Shown here: positions 7,739-16,227 of the stretch, piece after piece
Position numbering within the stretch: the stretch's first letter is position 1
Layout: each line of letters opens with the position of its first letter
Assembly: GCA_036374795.1 (NCBI GenBank)
Contig: DASUTC010000025.1
Span: forward strand, 1-62,023
Length of the DNA stretch: 62,023 bases
Direction of reading: 5' to 3'
Origin: Herpetosiphonaceae bacterium
GTDB taxonomy: Bacteria > Chloroflexota > Chloroflexia > Chloroflexales > Kallotenuaceae
The notes under the pieces: model-generated
What the model was told of the DNA's origin: nothing
Seen by the model: the letters and a program-made list of their open reading frames with translations, nothing else
Databases searched by the model: none
Program-made: the position numbers and the translations under genes

Positions 7739-8967
7739 TGCAACCGATACAGCATAAACCGATTGTTTTTCCGCTCTGGGCGAAGATCACCACCGTCAGC
7801 ATCATTATCGTGCTGACGATTCTGCTGCTGCGCTCGGTCGGCGGGCTGCTCAACCCCTTCATCTGGGCGATCATCACCGCCTACCTGCTCAACCCGCTTG
7901 TCTCGGCGCTGACGACACGCACCCACATCGCGCGGCTCTGGTGGGTCGTGCTGCTGTATATCGTCGCCGGGCTGCTGCTCTACCTGGGCATCAACTGGCT
8001 GGTGCCACGGCTTGCCAATCAGTACAGCGATCTGGTGCGGGCGCTGCCGGATTTCGCGCTGCGGGTGGAGCACTGGATTGCCGAGAACGGCGTGGTCGAG
8101 CTGGGCGGCACGACGCTGGATCTCAGGCCGGACGAGCAGGAAGTCGCCAATTTTTTCACCGAGCTAGGCCGCGAGCTGCCGTCGAGCGTGCCTGAGCTGG
8201 TGCTGGGCGTGCTTGAGCGGCTGGTGCTGCTGCTGGTCTATCTGGTCGTCACCTTTTACCTGCTACTGCAAGCCGATCAGATCACCGAGCGGATCTATGG
8301 CCTGATCCCGGCGCCGCAGCGCCACGAGATTCGCGAGCTAGGCCGCTCGATCGATCGGGTGCTGGGCGCGTACATTCGCAGCCAGCTGCTACTGATCATG
8401 ATCATGGCCGTGCTGACCTATATCCCGCTCTCGATCCTGGGCGTGCAGTACGCGCTGATCCTGGCAATCGCGACAGGCTTTCTTGAGATCATCCCGTTTG
8501 TCGGACCCTACACCGCCGCCGGATCGGCGATGCTGGTGTCGGTCCTTCAGTCCACCAACACCTTCGGCTGGCCCGGCTGGGTGCTGGCGCTGGTCGTCGG
8601 CGTGATCTATCTCATTCTGCGTCAGGCCGAGGATCACCTGATCATTCCAAATCTGGTCGGCCATATCGTCGAGCTCCACCCGATCATCGTGATCTTCTCG
8701 ATCCTGGCGGGTGGCGCGATGGGCGGCGCGCTTGGCCTGCTGATCGCGGTGCCGGTCGCGGCGACGATTCGCATCATCCTGATCTACCTGTACTCCAAGC
8801 TGGTCGACTCGCCGACGCCGATCGCGGATGTCGAGGCCGAAGAGCATCGCATGCTCGACACGCCGCCGACGCCGCTGGCCGCGCCGCCGGGCCACGGCGA
8901 TCTGACCGAGCCCAAGACTGGCAAGCGCCAGCGTAGCGAGCCTGCCGATGGACGTTCGTCAAGCTGA
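7738..8967 (+). CDS. AI-2E family (PerM-like) membrane transporter
   Basis: This 409-residue polytopic protein has the helix arrangement of the AI-2E/PerM family: paired N-terminal helices, a soluble amphipathic segment (about 90-155), then a helix-rich C-terminal half. The conserved region around GFLEIIPFVGPYTAAG and the later HPIIVIFSILAGG match the family. Members export autoinducer-2 or act as Na+/H+ antiporters, and the substrate cannot be told here. The C-terminal tail after about 365 is hydrophilic and Pro/Thr-rich. It is translationally coupled to minE by a one-base overlap, although a role in division is not established. Confidence 0.88.
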   Translation: MQPIQHKPIVFPLWAKITTVSIIIVLTILLLRSVGGLLNPFIWAIITAYLLNPLVSALTTRTHIARLWWVVLLYIVAGLLLYLGINWLVPRLANQYSDLVRALPDFALRVEHWIAENGVVELGGTTLDLRPDEQEVANFFTELGRELPSSVPELVLGVLERLVLLLVYLVVTFYLLLQADQITERIYGLIPAPQRHEIRELGRSIDRVLGAYIRSQLLLIMIMAVLTYIPLSILGVQYALILAIATGFLEIIPFVGPYTAAGSAMLVSVLQSTNTFGWPGWVLALVVGVIYLILRQAEDHLIIPNLVGHIVELHPIIVIFSILAGGAMGGALGLLIAVPVAATIRIILIYLYSKLVDSPTPIADVEAEEHRMLDTPPTPLAAPPGHGDLTEPKTGKRQRSEPADGRSSS

Positions 8968-9490
8968 GCCAGACGATCTGCCATACTGCGCGGCGCTGTC
9001 GGCCAGCGTCCAGAGCACGCATGTCTGGCAACTGCGCCTGGGCTACGATCCGAGCGTGTCGCAGGTGGGCGACGAGCTGGGCGCGACGCTCCACTGCACG
9101 CGCCTGCCGCGCCCGATCATGGTGCGGCCAGCCAGCGCCGAGCCGATCGAGCAGTTGTGGTCGCGGGCGGCAGAGGCGCTGATCGCGGAGGAGCTTGACG
9201 GTATCGCGGGCTATGTCGTGCTGACGATCGGCGCGACATCTGCCGCCGCTACGATCGCGCGGCTGGTCGTCGCGCCACAGATGCGGCATCGCGGGATCGG
9301 CGGCGCGCTGCTCAGCGCGGCAGCTCAGTGGAGCCGGGCCGTTGGCCTTGAGATGCTGGTAGCGCACTGCTCGGCGCGGAATCATCCCGCGGCCAATTTT
9401 TATATGCGCCGTGGCCTGCGCTTTGCCGGATATAGCGAGGCGTTCTACCCGCGCGGCGAGGTCGCGCTCTTCTTCCAGCGGCCAGTATAG
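8948..9490 (+). CDS. GNAT-family N-acetyltransferase
   Basis: This 180-residue protein has the acetyl-CoA site of GNAT enzymes: beta-4 ARLVVAP followed by RHRGIGGALL (residues 113-122), and a C-terminal NHPAANFYMRRGLRFAGY segment typical of motif B. The substrate is unknown. It overlaps the end of the AI-2E gene by 20 nt and so is probably the last gene of the min operon. No family-specific feature points to a ribosomal or metabolite substrate. Confidence 0.85.
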   Translation: MDVRQAEPDDLPYCAALSASVQSTHVWQLRLGYDPSVSQVGDELGATLHCTRLPRPIMVRPASAEPIEQLWSRAAEALIAEELDGIAGYVVLTIGATSAAATIARLVVAPQMRHRGIGGALLSAAAQWSRAVGLEMLVAHCSARNHPAANFYMRRGLRFAGYSEAFYPRGEVALFFQRPV

Positions 9491-9512
9491 CCGCTAGAGA
9501 TTCACTGCCGCG

Positions 9513-9598
9513 CTTTGCTCCGTTAAACATAGCGTAGGGACGCTGCATCGCTTAAGCGTGGCACGGGGCAAAGTACCAGTCGCGAGCGTGCAGCGTCC
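9513..9598 (+). other. Interleaved inverted repeats (pseudoknot-like element)
   Basis: Two inverted-repeat pairs are interleaved. CTTTGCTCC (9513-9521) pairs with GGGGCAAAG (9565-9573, one G-T pair), and GGACGCTGCA (9538-9547) pairs perfectly with TGCAGCGTCC (9589-9598). A 10-bp palindrome CGCTTAAGCG lies between at 9549-9558. The order A-B-A'-B' is that of a pseudoknot or of alternative hairpins. It lies between the convergent GNAT and guaA genes, and no ORF in the 297-nt gap is supportable. Confidence 0.4.
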
Positions 9599-9738
9599 GT
9601 CTGCATTATATAAGCTTTGAGCGCGCTCGATTCTATCGATCCGCTGACTCATGCCGAGTGACGGCGGAGCGTTCGATCACTCCTCGGCGCACGGACTCAC
9701 TGCTTCTCTCACCCACACCCCAGCCGCCGGACACAAAC

Positions 9739-9765
9739 GCCGCCGGATACAGCGTACCCGGCGGC
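9739..9765 (-). terminator. guaA: Probable terminator of guaA
   Basis: A perfect 8-bp GC stem (GCCGCCGG with CCGGCGGC, loop of 11 nt) lies 22 nt beyond the guaA stop. On the minus strand it is followed by GTTTGTGT, a weak T-tract. Confidence 0.5.
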
Positions 9766-9787
9766 ATTCGGCTGATCAGCACCGCGT

Positions 9788-11332
9788 CTACTCCCACTCG
9801 ATGGTTGCGGGCGGCTTGGAGGTAATGTCGTAGACGACGCGGTTAACACCCTGCACCTCGTTGACGATCCGGTTGGCCGCGCGCTGAAGCAGATCGGCGG
9901 GCAAACGCGCCCAATCCGCCGTCATAAAGTCCTCGGTCGTCACCGCCCGCAGCGCAATTGCATCGGCGTAGGTGCGATAATCGCCCATGACGCCCACGCT
10001 CTGCACAGGCAGCAGCACCGCGAACGCCTGCTGCACCTCGCGCTCCAGCCCGAAGTGGCGCAGCTCCTCCAGGAAGATCGCGTCGGCGCGGCGCAGCGTC
10101 TCCGCCCGCTCGTGCGTGATCGGGCCGAGGATGCGCACGGCCAAGCCGGGGCCGGGGAAGGGATGCCGCCAGACCCACGCTTCGGGAAGGCCAAGCTCCA
10201 GGCCCACCGCGCGCACCTCGTCCTTGAACAGGTAGCGCAGCGGCTCGACCAGCTTCAGGTTCATCTTTTCGGGCAGGCCGCCGACGTTGTGATGCGTCTT
10301 GATCTTAGCCGCGACGTTGCGATCCGCCGCCGTGCTCTCGATCACGTCGGGGTAGAGCGTGCCCTGGGCCAAAAACTGCACATCGCCCAGCGACTCGGCC
10401 TCGCGCTCGAAGATGCGGATAAACTTCTCGCCGATGATCTTGCGCTTGGCCTCAGGATCGGAGACGCCCTCCAGCGCGCTGAGAAACTCCTCGGCGGCAT
10501 TGACCGCGACCAGCGGAATATGCAGATGATTGCGGAAGGTTTCGATCACCTGCTCGGCCTCGCCCAGGCGCAGCAGGCCGGTATCGACAAAGATACACGT
10601 GAGCTGCTCGCCGACCGCCCTGCCGATCAGCGCCGCCGCCACCGCCGAGTCGACGCCGCCGCTGAGGCCGCAGATCACACGGCCCGCGCCGACCTGCTCG
10701 CGGATGCGCGCAATCGCCTGCTCGGCAATCGCCTCTGCCGTCCAGCCGCCCTCACAGCCGCAGACGCGGTAGGCGAAGTTGCGGATCAGCTCGCGGCCCT
10801 GCGGCGTATGCACCACCTCAGGATGGAATTGCAGGCCATACCAGCGCCGCCGCTCGTCGCCCATCGCGGCGTAGGGCGAGTTCGTCGAGTGCGCGATCGG
10901 GTGGAAGCCCGTGGGCAGGCCCGTCAGCCGATCGCCGTGGCTCATCCAGACGCGCTGCTGCTGATCGAGCGCGGCAAAAAGCGGCGATTCGGGATGGTCG
11001 ATCGTGATCTCAGCGGGGCCGAACTCGCGTTTGATCGACGCCTCGACGCCGCCGCCGAGCGTCTGCGCGATCAGCTGCATGCCGTAGCAGATTCCCAGCA
11101 CCGGCAGCCCGCTCTCGATCACCCAGGCGGGCATCTGCGGCGCTCCCGGCGCGTAGACGCTCGCGGGACCACCCGACAGCACCACGCCGCGCGGATTGAG
11201 AATCAGCGCTTGCTCGGCCTCGGCGTAGAACGGCAGCAGCTCGCTATAGACGCCCGCCTCACGCAGCCGCCGCACGATAAGCTGGCTGTACTGCGAGCCA
11301 AAGTCGAGCACAATAATCGATTCTGTGGGCAT
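9788..11332 (-). CDS. guaA: GMP synthase (glutamine-hydrolysing)
   Basis: This 514-residue enzyme converts XMP to GMP using ATP and glutamine. The N-terminal class I glutamine amidotransferase has its nucleophile in GICYGM (Cys82) and its catalytic His in QFHPEVVHT. The ATP-pyrophosphatase P-loop SGGVDSA follows near residue 225. The C-terminal dimerisation domain ends in the invariant [11 protein letters not shown]. Length equals the family norm (about 510-525). It is monocistronic by layout, with an extended -10 promoter about 90 nt upstream and a hairpin downstream. Confidence 0.97.
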   Translation of the reverse strand: MPTESIIVLDFGSQYSQLIVRRLREAGVYSELLPFYAEAEQALILNPRGVVLSGGPASVYAPGAPQMPAWVIESGLPVLGICYGMQLIAQTLGGGVEASIKREFGPAEITIDHPESPLFAALDQQQRVWMSHGDRLTGLPTGFHPIAHSTNSPYAAMGDERRRWYGLQFHPEVVHTPQGRELIRNFAYRVCGCEGGWTAEAIAEQAIARIREQVGAGRVICGLSGGVDSAVAAALIGRAVGEQLTCIFVDTGLLRLGEAEQVIETFRNHLHIPLVAVNAAEEFLSALEGVSDPEAKRKIIGEKFIRIFEREAESLGDVQFLAQGTLYPDVIESTAADRNVAAKIKTHHNVGGLPEKMNLKLVEPLRYLFKDEVRAVGLELGLPEAWVWRHPFPGPGLAVRILGPITHERAETLRRADAIFLEELRHFGLEREVQQAFAVLLPVQSVGVMGDYRTYADAIALRAVTTEDFMTADWARLPADLLQRAANRIVNEVQGVNRVVYDITSKPPATIEWE

Positions 11333-11419
11333 GGATCACCTATCTATCAACGGCATTGTCGAGCATGCGGCAGCAGTACAGATTCAGGTGGCATGCGCAA
11401 CCCGGCCAATCTATCGCCC

Positions 11420-11428
11420 GAAGTGTAG
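11420..11428 (-). promoter_or_regulatory. guaA: Extended -10 promoter of guaA
   Basis: On the minus strand TGC is followed by TACACT (4 of 6 bases match the consensus TATAAT). The implied leader is about 80 nt. No -35 is obvious. Confidence 0.4.
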
Positions 11429-11570
11429 CATGACCTGCTACCGGCGACAACCGACCGAGGCCATCACCCCGGCGCGTGCGCGCCACCGCTCTCCAAGCCC
11501 AGAGGGCACCCTCCGCAGGAGAGGGGTAGTCTTTGGCGCTTGGTTCTTGGTTCTTTTGTTCTTTCGTACC

Positions 11571-12197
11571 TCAGGCAATGCACTCGGCAATCTCGTCGAC
11601 CCGCGCGAAGACCTGGGCAGGCGCATACGCCTTGAGCGCCTCTAGCCTGGTAAAGCCCCAGGCGACAGCGCCGAACGGAATATGTTCTTTGGTCGCCGCC
11701 TCGATGTCTCGGATCTCATCGCCAATGCACAGCGCCTCGCTCGGCAGCACGCCGCTCTGCTTGAGGATTTTTCTGAACCGCGCCCGCTTCCCAAAGAGCG
11801 ACGCGCCGCACTCGTAGTACGCGATCAGCGCCGCATTGTCGGGGCCGAGCACGCGCCGAACGTTGTCGTAGGAGTTTGAGCTGACGATCGCCAGCGTCAC
11901 GCCCATCTGCGATAGCCGCCGCAACAGACGATCGACGCCCTCGAAGAGCGTGATATGCTCAATGTCGCGCGCCGTCAGGCTCCGCGCGTGTCGGGCGATC
12001 AGCGGCATTTTCCAGAGCGGCACGCCGAGATGCTGGATCATCTGCCGGGCGCTATAGCCGCGCAGCGCCTCGATCTCGCTAGCCTCGATGCGCTTGAAGT
12101 TGTAGGTGTCGGCGATTGAGTTGGCGATCCCCAGGAACCAGGGAAACGAATCGGCTAAGGTGCCGTCGAAATCAAAAATGACGAGCTTATATTTCAC
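11571..12197 (-). CDS. HAD-superfamily phosphatase (Gph/PpaX-like)
   Basis: This 208-residue haloacid-dehalogenase hydrolase has motif I DFDGTLADS (nucleophile Asp9, acid Asp11), motif II VSSNS, a motif III Lys in the FGKRARFRK region, and motif IV GDEIRDIEAA. The overall cap and length resemble phosphoglycolate or pyrophosphate phosphatases; the substrate is not decidable. The frame stays open upstream to 12371, but that extension is Pro/Arg-rich and unlike the family. The GTG at 12197 is chosen because GGAG lies 7 nt upstream and motif I then sits at the usual position. Confidence 0.85.
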   Translation of the reverse strand: MKYKLVIFDFDGTLADSFPWFLGIANSIADTYNFKRIEASEIEALRGYSARQMIQHLGVPLWKMPLIARHARSLTARDIEHITLFEGVDRLLRRLSQMGVTLAIVSSNSYDNVRRVLGPDNAALIAYYECGASLFGKRARFRKILKQSGVLPSEALCIGDEIRDIEAATKEHIPFGAVAWGFTRLEALKAYAPAQVFARVDEIAECIA

Positions 12198-12307
12198 CGG
12201 GCTGCTCCGCTTGCTTCTGTCCTCTCGTGTCGGCGGAGTGTAGTGTAACGTGGAAAGAGCGCGTCGGGTAGGGTCGATAGGCTCATTGGGACTCGGACCT
12301 GGAACCC

Positions 12308-13495
12308 TTACCCGCCGAAGAATCGGATCGGCAGGCGTGCAGGGCCGCGCACGGTGAGCGTCTGATGCCACGGAATGTCGCTCGTGGTGATCGTAAAGCC
12401 GTCAAAGCGCGACAGCAGGCACTCCAGCGCCAAGCGCGACTCCAGGCGGGCAAGGGCAGCGCCCAGGCAGAAATGCGGCCCATGTCCGAACGCGACATGC
12501 CCGTGATTGCGGCGGTCGAGATCGAACATGTCGGGATTGGGAAACTGATCGGGGTCGCGGTTGGCCGATGCCAGCATCACCATCACGAACGTGCCCGCCG
12601 GAATTCGCACACCGGCAACCTCGACATCGCGGGTGGCCTGACGATAGAGGTTGTGGGTCGGAGGATCGTAGCGCAGCATCTCCTCGATGAAGCGCGGAAT
12701 GAGCGCCGCATCGGCCCGCACGCGCTCCAGCACATCGGGCTGCCGCGAGAGCATGAGCAGCGATTTGCTGAGCAGATGAACCGTCGTCTCGATCCCGGCG
12801 ACGACCAGCAGGAACATAAAGGCGATCAGATCGTCTCTGGTCAGGCTCTCGCCGTCGATCGTCGCCTGCGTCAGCAGGCTGATAATATCCTCTCCGGGCG
12901 CTGCCGAGCGCTCGTCGATCACCGATCCGAAGTAGCTTTCGAGCTCCGCGACGGTTCTACGCACATCCTCCGCGTGCTCCGGGCTGTGCGGCACCGGCGA
13001 GACGCTCGCGAGCGAATCGGACCAGCGCTTGAACTGCGGGTACAGATTTGGATCGAGCGCCAGGAATTGACCGAGCGCCCCAGCGGTAAGCGGCGTGGCA
13101 AACTCGCTCACAAACTCGACCTCACGACCGTCCGCCAGGCGATCCGCCAGACGCTCGACCAGCGCGCGGACGCTCGGCTCGATGCGGGTCATGACCGACG
13201 GCAGGAATGCCCGGTTGAGCAGATTGCGGTATTTGGTGTGCGCGGGCGGGTCCTTCGAGAGCATCGTGTGCGCGCCTGGGTTGTGCCCCAGCCACTCCGG
13301 CTCGAAGGCCAGGTCGAATCCGGCGGACGAGAAGCGATCCGGAGATTTCAGGACCGCGTCGACATCGGCGTACCGGCTGATGCCCCAGAAGCCGCCCGGC
13401 TCCACAGGAGCCACCGGGCGCTGCTCGCGCATCTTCGCGTAGAACGGGTACGGGTCGGCGATGAACTCAGGGGCGAAGAGGTTGATCGGTTCCAT
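12308..13495 (-). CDS. Cytochrome P450
   Basis: This 395-residue soluble class I bacterial P450 monooxygenase carries the oxygen-binding I-helix motif AGIETT (residues 234-239), the K-helix ExxR motif EMLR (272-275) and the haem loop FGHGPHFCLG with ligand Cys343. The family would need separate ferredoxin and ferredoxin reductase partners, and none is encoded nearby. The start ATG at 13495 is preceded by GAGG at a 6-nt spacing; an upstream start at 13549 would add 18 non-conserved residues. The substrate is unknown. It points in the same direction as the HAD gene downstream, separated by 110 nt. Confidence 0.94.
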   Translation of the reverse strand: MEPINLFAPEFIADPYPFYAKMREQRPVAPVEPGGFWGISRYADVDAVLKSPDRFSSAGFDLAFEPEWLGHNPGAHTMLSKDPPAHTKYRNLLNRAFLPSVMTRIEPSVRALVERLADRLADGREVEFVSEFATPLTAGALGQFLALDPNLYPQFKRWSDSLASVSPVPHSPEHAEDVRRTVAELESYFGSVIDERSAAPGEDIISLLTQATIDGESLTRDDLIAFMFLLVVAGIETTVHLLSKSLLMLSRQPDVLERVRADAALIPRFIEEMLRYDPPTHNLYRQATRDVEVAGVRIPAGTFVMVMLASANRDPDQFPNPDMFDLDRRNHGHVAFGHGPHFCLGAALARLESRLALECLLSRFDGFTITTSDIPWHQTLTVRGPARLPIRFFGG

Positions 13496-13745
13496 GAGTG
13501 GCCTCGCTTCAAGCGATAGCTTGCGCCTGGCTGTTGCACCAGCAGGCATGTTACGCTGCCGGACGATTGCCTGCGTCGATCGGCAAGCCGCTGATCGTGC
13601 AGCTCGATACCGAGCTAGATCTGTTGTGTCGCATATGGTATACGTTGAGCGGTGAAGAGGTGACGCACGAGCACAGCCATTGTATCATCTGGCAGGAGTA
13701 GCTACAATAGGCGAGCAATCGTATCCAGAGCGGAGGGCTGCACGG

Positions 13746-14402
13746 ATGAGCCAAGCGTTCCAGATCCCGGTCGCCGCGCGCCGCCACCCACGGCCAAGCG
13801 CCGTGCTGCCGTGCGTCGATTGCGGGCAGCCGCGCGGCACGAACTACCCGCAGTGTCCCTCGTGCTATCAGGCCGTCGAGGTCTTCTGGCTGGCCGACTG
13901 GCAGGCATTGCTCGATCAGGAGCAGATCCAGCCCGGCTCAGCCGACGAGCTGCTGCTCGCGCAGGTGGTGCTGGTCGAGTTCGAGCGCCAGCCCTGGACC
14001 GTCGTCGATCTGGCGATGAGCTTCGTTCGCTGCACGGCGTGCGGCTGTGAGCTTGGCGGCGGGCCACATGCGTGCTCGGAGTGCGCGATGGCCTTCGGCA
14101 ACGCGCTGTGGTCCGAGGTTCTGGCCGGGCGGCAGGGCAACGTCACCACCAACGAGCACGCGCTGCATATCGGGCGCCGGGTCTTGCGCTACCCGCATCG
14201 ACAGTCGGCTAACGCGACCAAGGGCTGGCGGCTGACCTTTCCACGGGTGCTGACCGGCTGGCTGCCGACGACACCAGAGGCGCAGCGCATGGCAGCCTAC
14301 ATCAAGCAGGGGCGCATCGCCGAGGTCGAGGCCGGGCTGGCCGAGGTCGATGCCGCGATCAACGGCGCGGGCGGGATACCGAGCGAGTCGCCGGCTCGCT
14401 AA
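13746..14402 (+). CDS. Double zinc-ribbon protein of unknown function
   Basis: This 218-residue protein has two clusters of paired cysteines: Cys23/Cys26 with Cys37/Cys40, and Cys96/Cys99/Cys101 with Cys110/Cys113. These suggest two zinc ribbons in the N-terminal half. The C-terminal half is soluble and ends in an acidic helix. No catalytic motif is evident and I do not recognise the family. The ATG at 13746 is chosen over an upstream frame start at 13680 because GGAGG lies just ahead of it. Gap 13496-13745 holds only possible promoter sequence. Confidence 0.75.
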   Translation: MSQAFQIPVAARRHPRPSAVLPCVDCGQPRGTNYPQCPSCYQAVEVFWLADWQALLDQEQIQPGSADELLLAQVVLVEFERQPWTVVDLAMSFVRCTACGCELGGGPHACSECAMAFGNALWSEVLAGRQGNVTTNEHALHIGRRVLRYPHRQSANATKGWRLTFPRVLTGWLPTTPEAQRMAAYIKQGRIAEVEAGLAEVDAAINGAGGIPSESPAR

Positions 14403-14454
14403 CATCCGCATAGACCCAGGTCCACCCTCCAGCTTCCCAAGCACAACTCCACAC

Positions 14455-14483
14455 TTGACACAGGCCGCGCCGTCTCCTACGAT
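14455..14483 (+). promoter_or_regulatory. Sigma-70-type promoter
   Basis: TTGACA (14455-14460) is followed after exactly 17 nt by TACGAT (14478-14483). It lies about 100 nt upstream of the start at 14586. Confidence 0.5.
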
Positions 14484-14585
14484 AGGCGCGCAGAGTTGTA
14501 CGCGGTCGAACACGACCAGTCCTCGTGATCAAGCGCCGTTCTTAGCGGCAACGTTGCGTCTGTTTCTATGTTTGGGGGAAGCCCT

Positions 14586-15275
14586 GTGCTGACTGATGTT
14601 TTAGTTTTGGGTATGGCCCGCACCAGAAGCGGTGTGACGATCGCGGGGATGACAACGCAGCCCGATCCGATCACCGGCCTGCGCTGGATTCGGCCCATCA
14701 AAGCCAACGGCCCGGTGACGGTTGACGACGTGCGCTACGAAGACGGCACCCTGATCCGGCTGGGCGATGTCGTGCAGTTGGAGGTGCTCCAGCCACAGCC
14801 GGAGCCGCCCTTCGTCGAGAACATGATCGTCGATTGGAACCAGGGACCGCCCGCGTTTATCCGCGAGCTGACGGATGCGCGCCGCCAGGCATTCTTTCCC
14901 AAACACATCGACCCCGCGCCGATCGAGGTGCTTGGGCGGCAGCCGCAGCGCTCGGTGTGCCTGGTGCGGCCCGACACCGTCGAGGCGCTCTTCTCCTACG
15001 ACGAGGAGGCACAGCGCTTCGAGGCGCGGCTGATGCCCCGCATCGGCAGGCTCTACAGCGAGGAGGGCGTGCCAGTCTTCGATCCGTACTGGCGTAAGTG
15101 GGGCCAGCAGCAGTTGAGCGAGGAAGAGTATCGCGAGATCGATCACGACACGCTGCACGGCATCGTCGGCGAGATCTACCTCGTGCTTGGCCTCGGCGCG
15201 CGCGGCAGGCCGCAGGTAATCGGCGTGCATACCATCCCCGCCTACCAGCTCGACCCGGATGAGGCGGTGCTTTAG
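14586..15275 (+). CDS. Possible dual OB-fold domain protein
   Basis: This 229-residue soluble protein begins with a stretch of alternating beta strands (LVLGMARTRSGVTIAGM, then LRWIRPIK). It resembles the first half of proteins annotated as dual OB-containing domain, some of which occur in defence or signalling loci. The match is from memory of the family pattern and is not secure. GTG at 14586 has GGGGGAA about 5 nt upstream; the in-frame ATG at 14568 has no ribosome-binding site. No catalytic residues are apparent. The genes on both sides are also uncharacterised. Confidence 0.6.
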   Translation: MLTDVLVLGMARTRSGVTIAGMTTQPDPITGLRWIRPIKANGPVTVDDVRYEDGTLIRLGDVVQLEVLQPQPEPPFVENMIVDWNQGPPAFIRELTDARRQAFFPKHIDPAPIEVLGRQPQRSVCLVRPDTVEALFSYDEEAQRFEARLMPRIGRLYSEEGVPVFDPYWRKWGQQQLSEEEYREIDHDTLHGIVGEIYLVLGLGARGRPQVIGVHTIPAYQLDPDEAVL

Positions 15276-15432
15276 GCGGAGAACCAAGCACAAAAAGCAA
15301 GGGAAACTTGAAGCCTGGAACTTTGCACTCGAAACTCAGCAATCAGCGGTACATCCCTTGCAGGGGCGAGAGCAGGAAACTCGTCAGCAGCCGGAGCGGA
15401 CAGCGCATCCGGCGGAGCAAGGAGACGATCGC

Positions 15433-15846
15433 ATGAGCAGCGAACGACGAAGCGTAGAAGGAGAATTGCCGGACGGCATCGGTGATCGCGCGCACGGCTA
15501 CGAGCATAACCCGAATCCTGAAGATCAGGTCGAGGCCAATCGCGCGCGCTTCGAGGAGATGCAGCGCAAATTGCAGCGGGAGCGTGAGGCCGCCGCCAAA
15601 GCGATCCAGGGCGTGCAGCGGCAGCTTGAGGAGCAGTACGTGGCCGCGCAGCAAGACCCGGAGCATCAGGCCTTTATCGCCGAGCAGGTAGAGCACGAGT
15701 ACACCGATCGACCGAGTCTGCGGGGTGGTCAGGAGCAGAGCGGCGATGAGCACGTTGGCACCGTGGGATCGAGCAACGCCGAGGTCGGGCGGCACGTTCC
15801 CGTACCGACCACGCCGAGGAACGCCGAGGAGTTCAACCGCGAGTAG
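15433..15846 (+). CDS. Small acidic coiled-coil/disordered protein
   Basis: This 137-residue, highly charged protein has no hydrophobic core. Residues 35-75 (rich in Arg, Glu, Gln and Ala) should form a helical coiled coil; the N- and C-terminal parts look disordered, with many Gly, Asp, Glu and Pro residues. The start ATG follows AAGGAG at an appropriate distance; the frame upstream to 15259 crosses an intergenic repeat-like stretch and is unlikely to be coding. The function is unknown. The composition resembles hydrophilins or stress proteins, but that is only a compositional hint. Confidence 0.65.
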   Translation: MSSERRSVEGELPDGIGDRAHGYEHNPNPEDQVEANRARFEEMQRKLQREREAAAKAIQGVQRQLEEQYVAAQQDPEHQAFIAEQVEHEYTDRPSLRGGQEQSGDEHVGTVGSSNAEVGRHVPVPTTPRNAEEFNRE

Positions 15847-16116
15847 CATCGATTCACATGCGTAACCTGCGAGCACGGCACATGCCTTGTTCGGCAGAAG
15901 TCAGAAGGTCATGGCTGAGACTGGCGCACCCCCCACAGCGGCGGTTGTGACTGAGCTACGGCGAGACGCGCATCGCCGCGATCTTCGCTGCGCCCGACGA
16001 GCCGCCGAAGGTGATAAAGGCTCAACTGCGCGCCTACTCCTACGACTGTGCTGGTGGCATAGACTACCGGCTCAGTCGATTTTTGATCCTGGGCTGCTGG
16101 ATGTGCCCGTTTCGGC
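15847..16116. other. Intergenic region without recognisable gene
   Basis: This stretch between the acidic protein gene and the glycosidase gene has only short ORFs without ribosome-binding sites. Apart from the promoter at 16117-16125, no structure stood out on reading it. Confidence 0.5.
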
Positions 16117-16125
16117 TGCTATAAT
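16117..16125 (+). promoter_or_regulatory. Extended -10 promoter of the glycosidase gene
   Basis: TGC followed by perfect TATAAT (16120-16125), with no clear -35. It would give a leader of about 95 nt before the ATG at 16228. Confidence 0.55.
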
Positions 16126-16227
16126 GTATGGACTGGATACATATCGTGGCTCGATAGCACGTAGTTAGACTGGCGATGAGTCCGGGCGCGATCCGCGCTG
16201 GCTCATCTGCCAGCTTTGAATGGAATA

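Noticed and set aside
10055-11428. Long plus-strand ORF opposite guaA
   Set aside because: It is the antisense shadow of a well-conserved gene in G+C-rich DNA; its translation is low-complexity Arg/Ala/Asp and has no ribosome-binding site.
12198-12371. N-terminal extension of the HAD protein
   Set aside because: The added 58 residues are Pro/Arg-rich and unlike HAD enzymes; a GTG with good Shine-Dalgarno lies at 12197.
12365-13519. Long plus-strand ORF opposite the P450 gene
   Set aside because: Antisense shadow; the P450 frame has all catalytic motifs, the opposite one has none.
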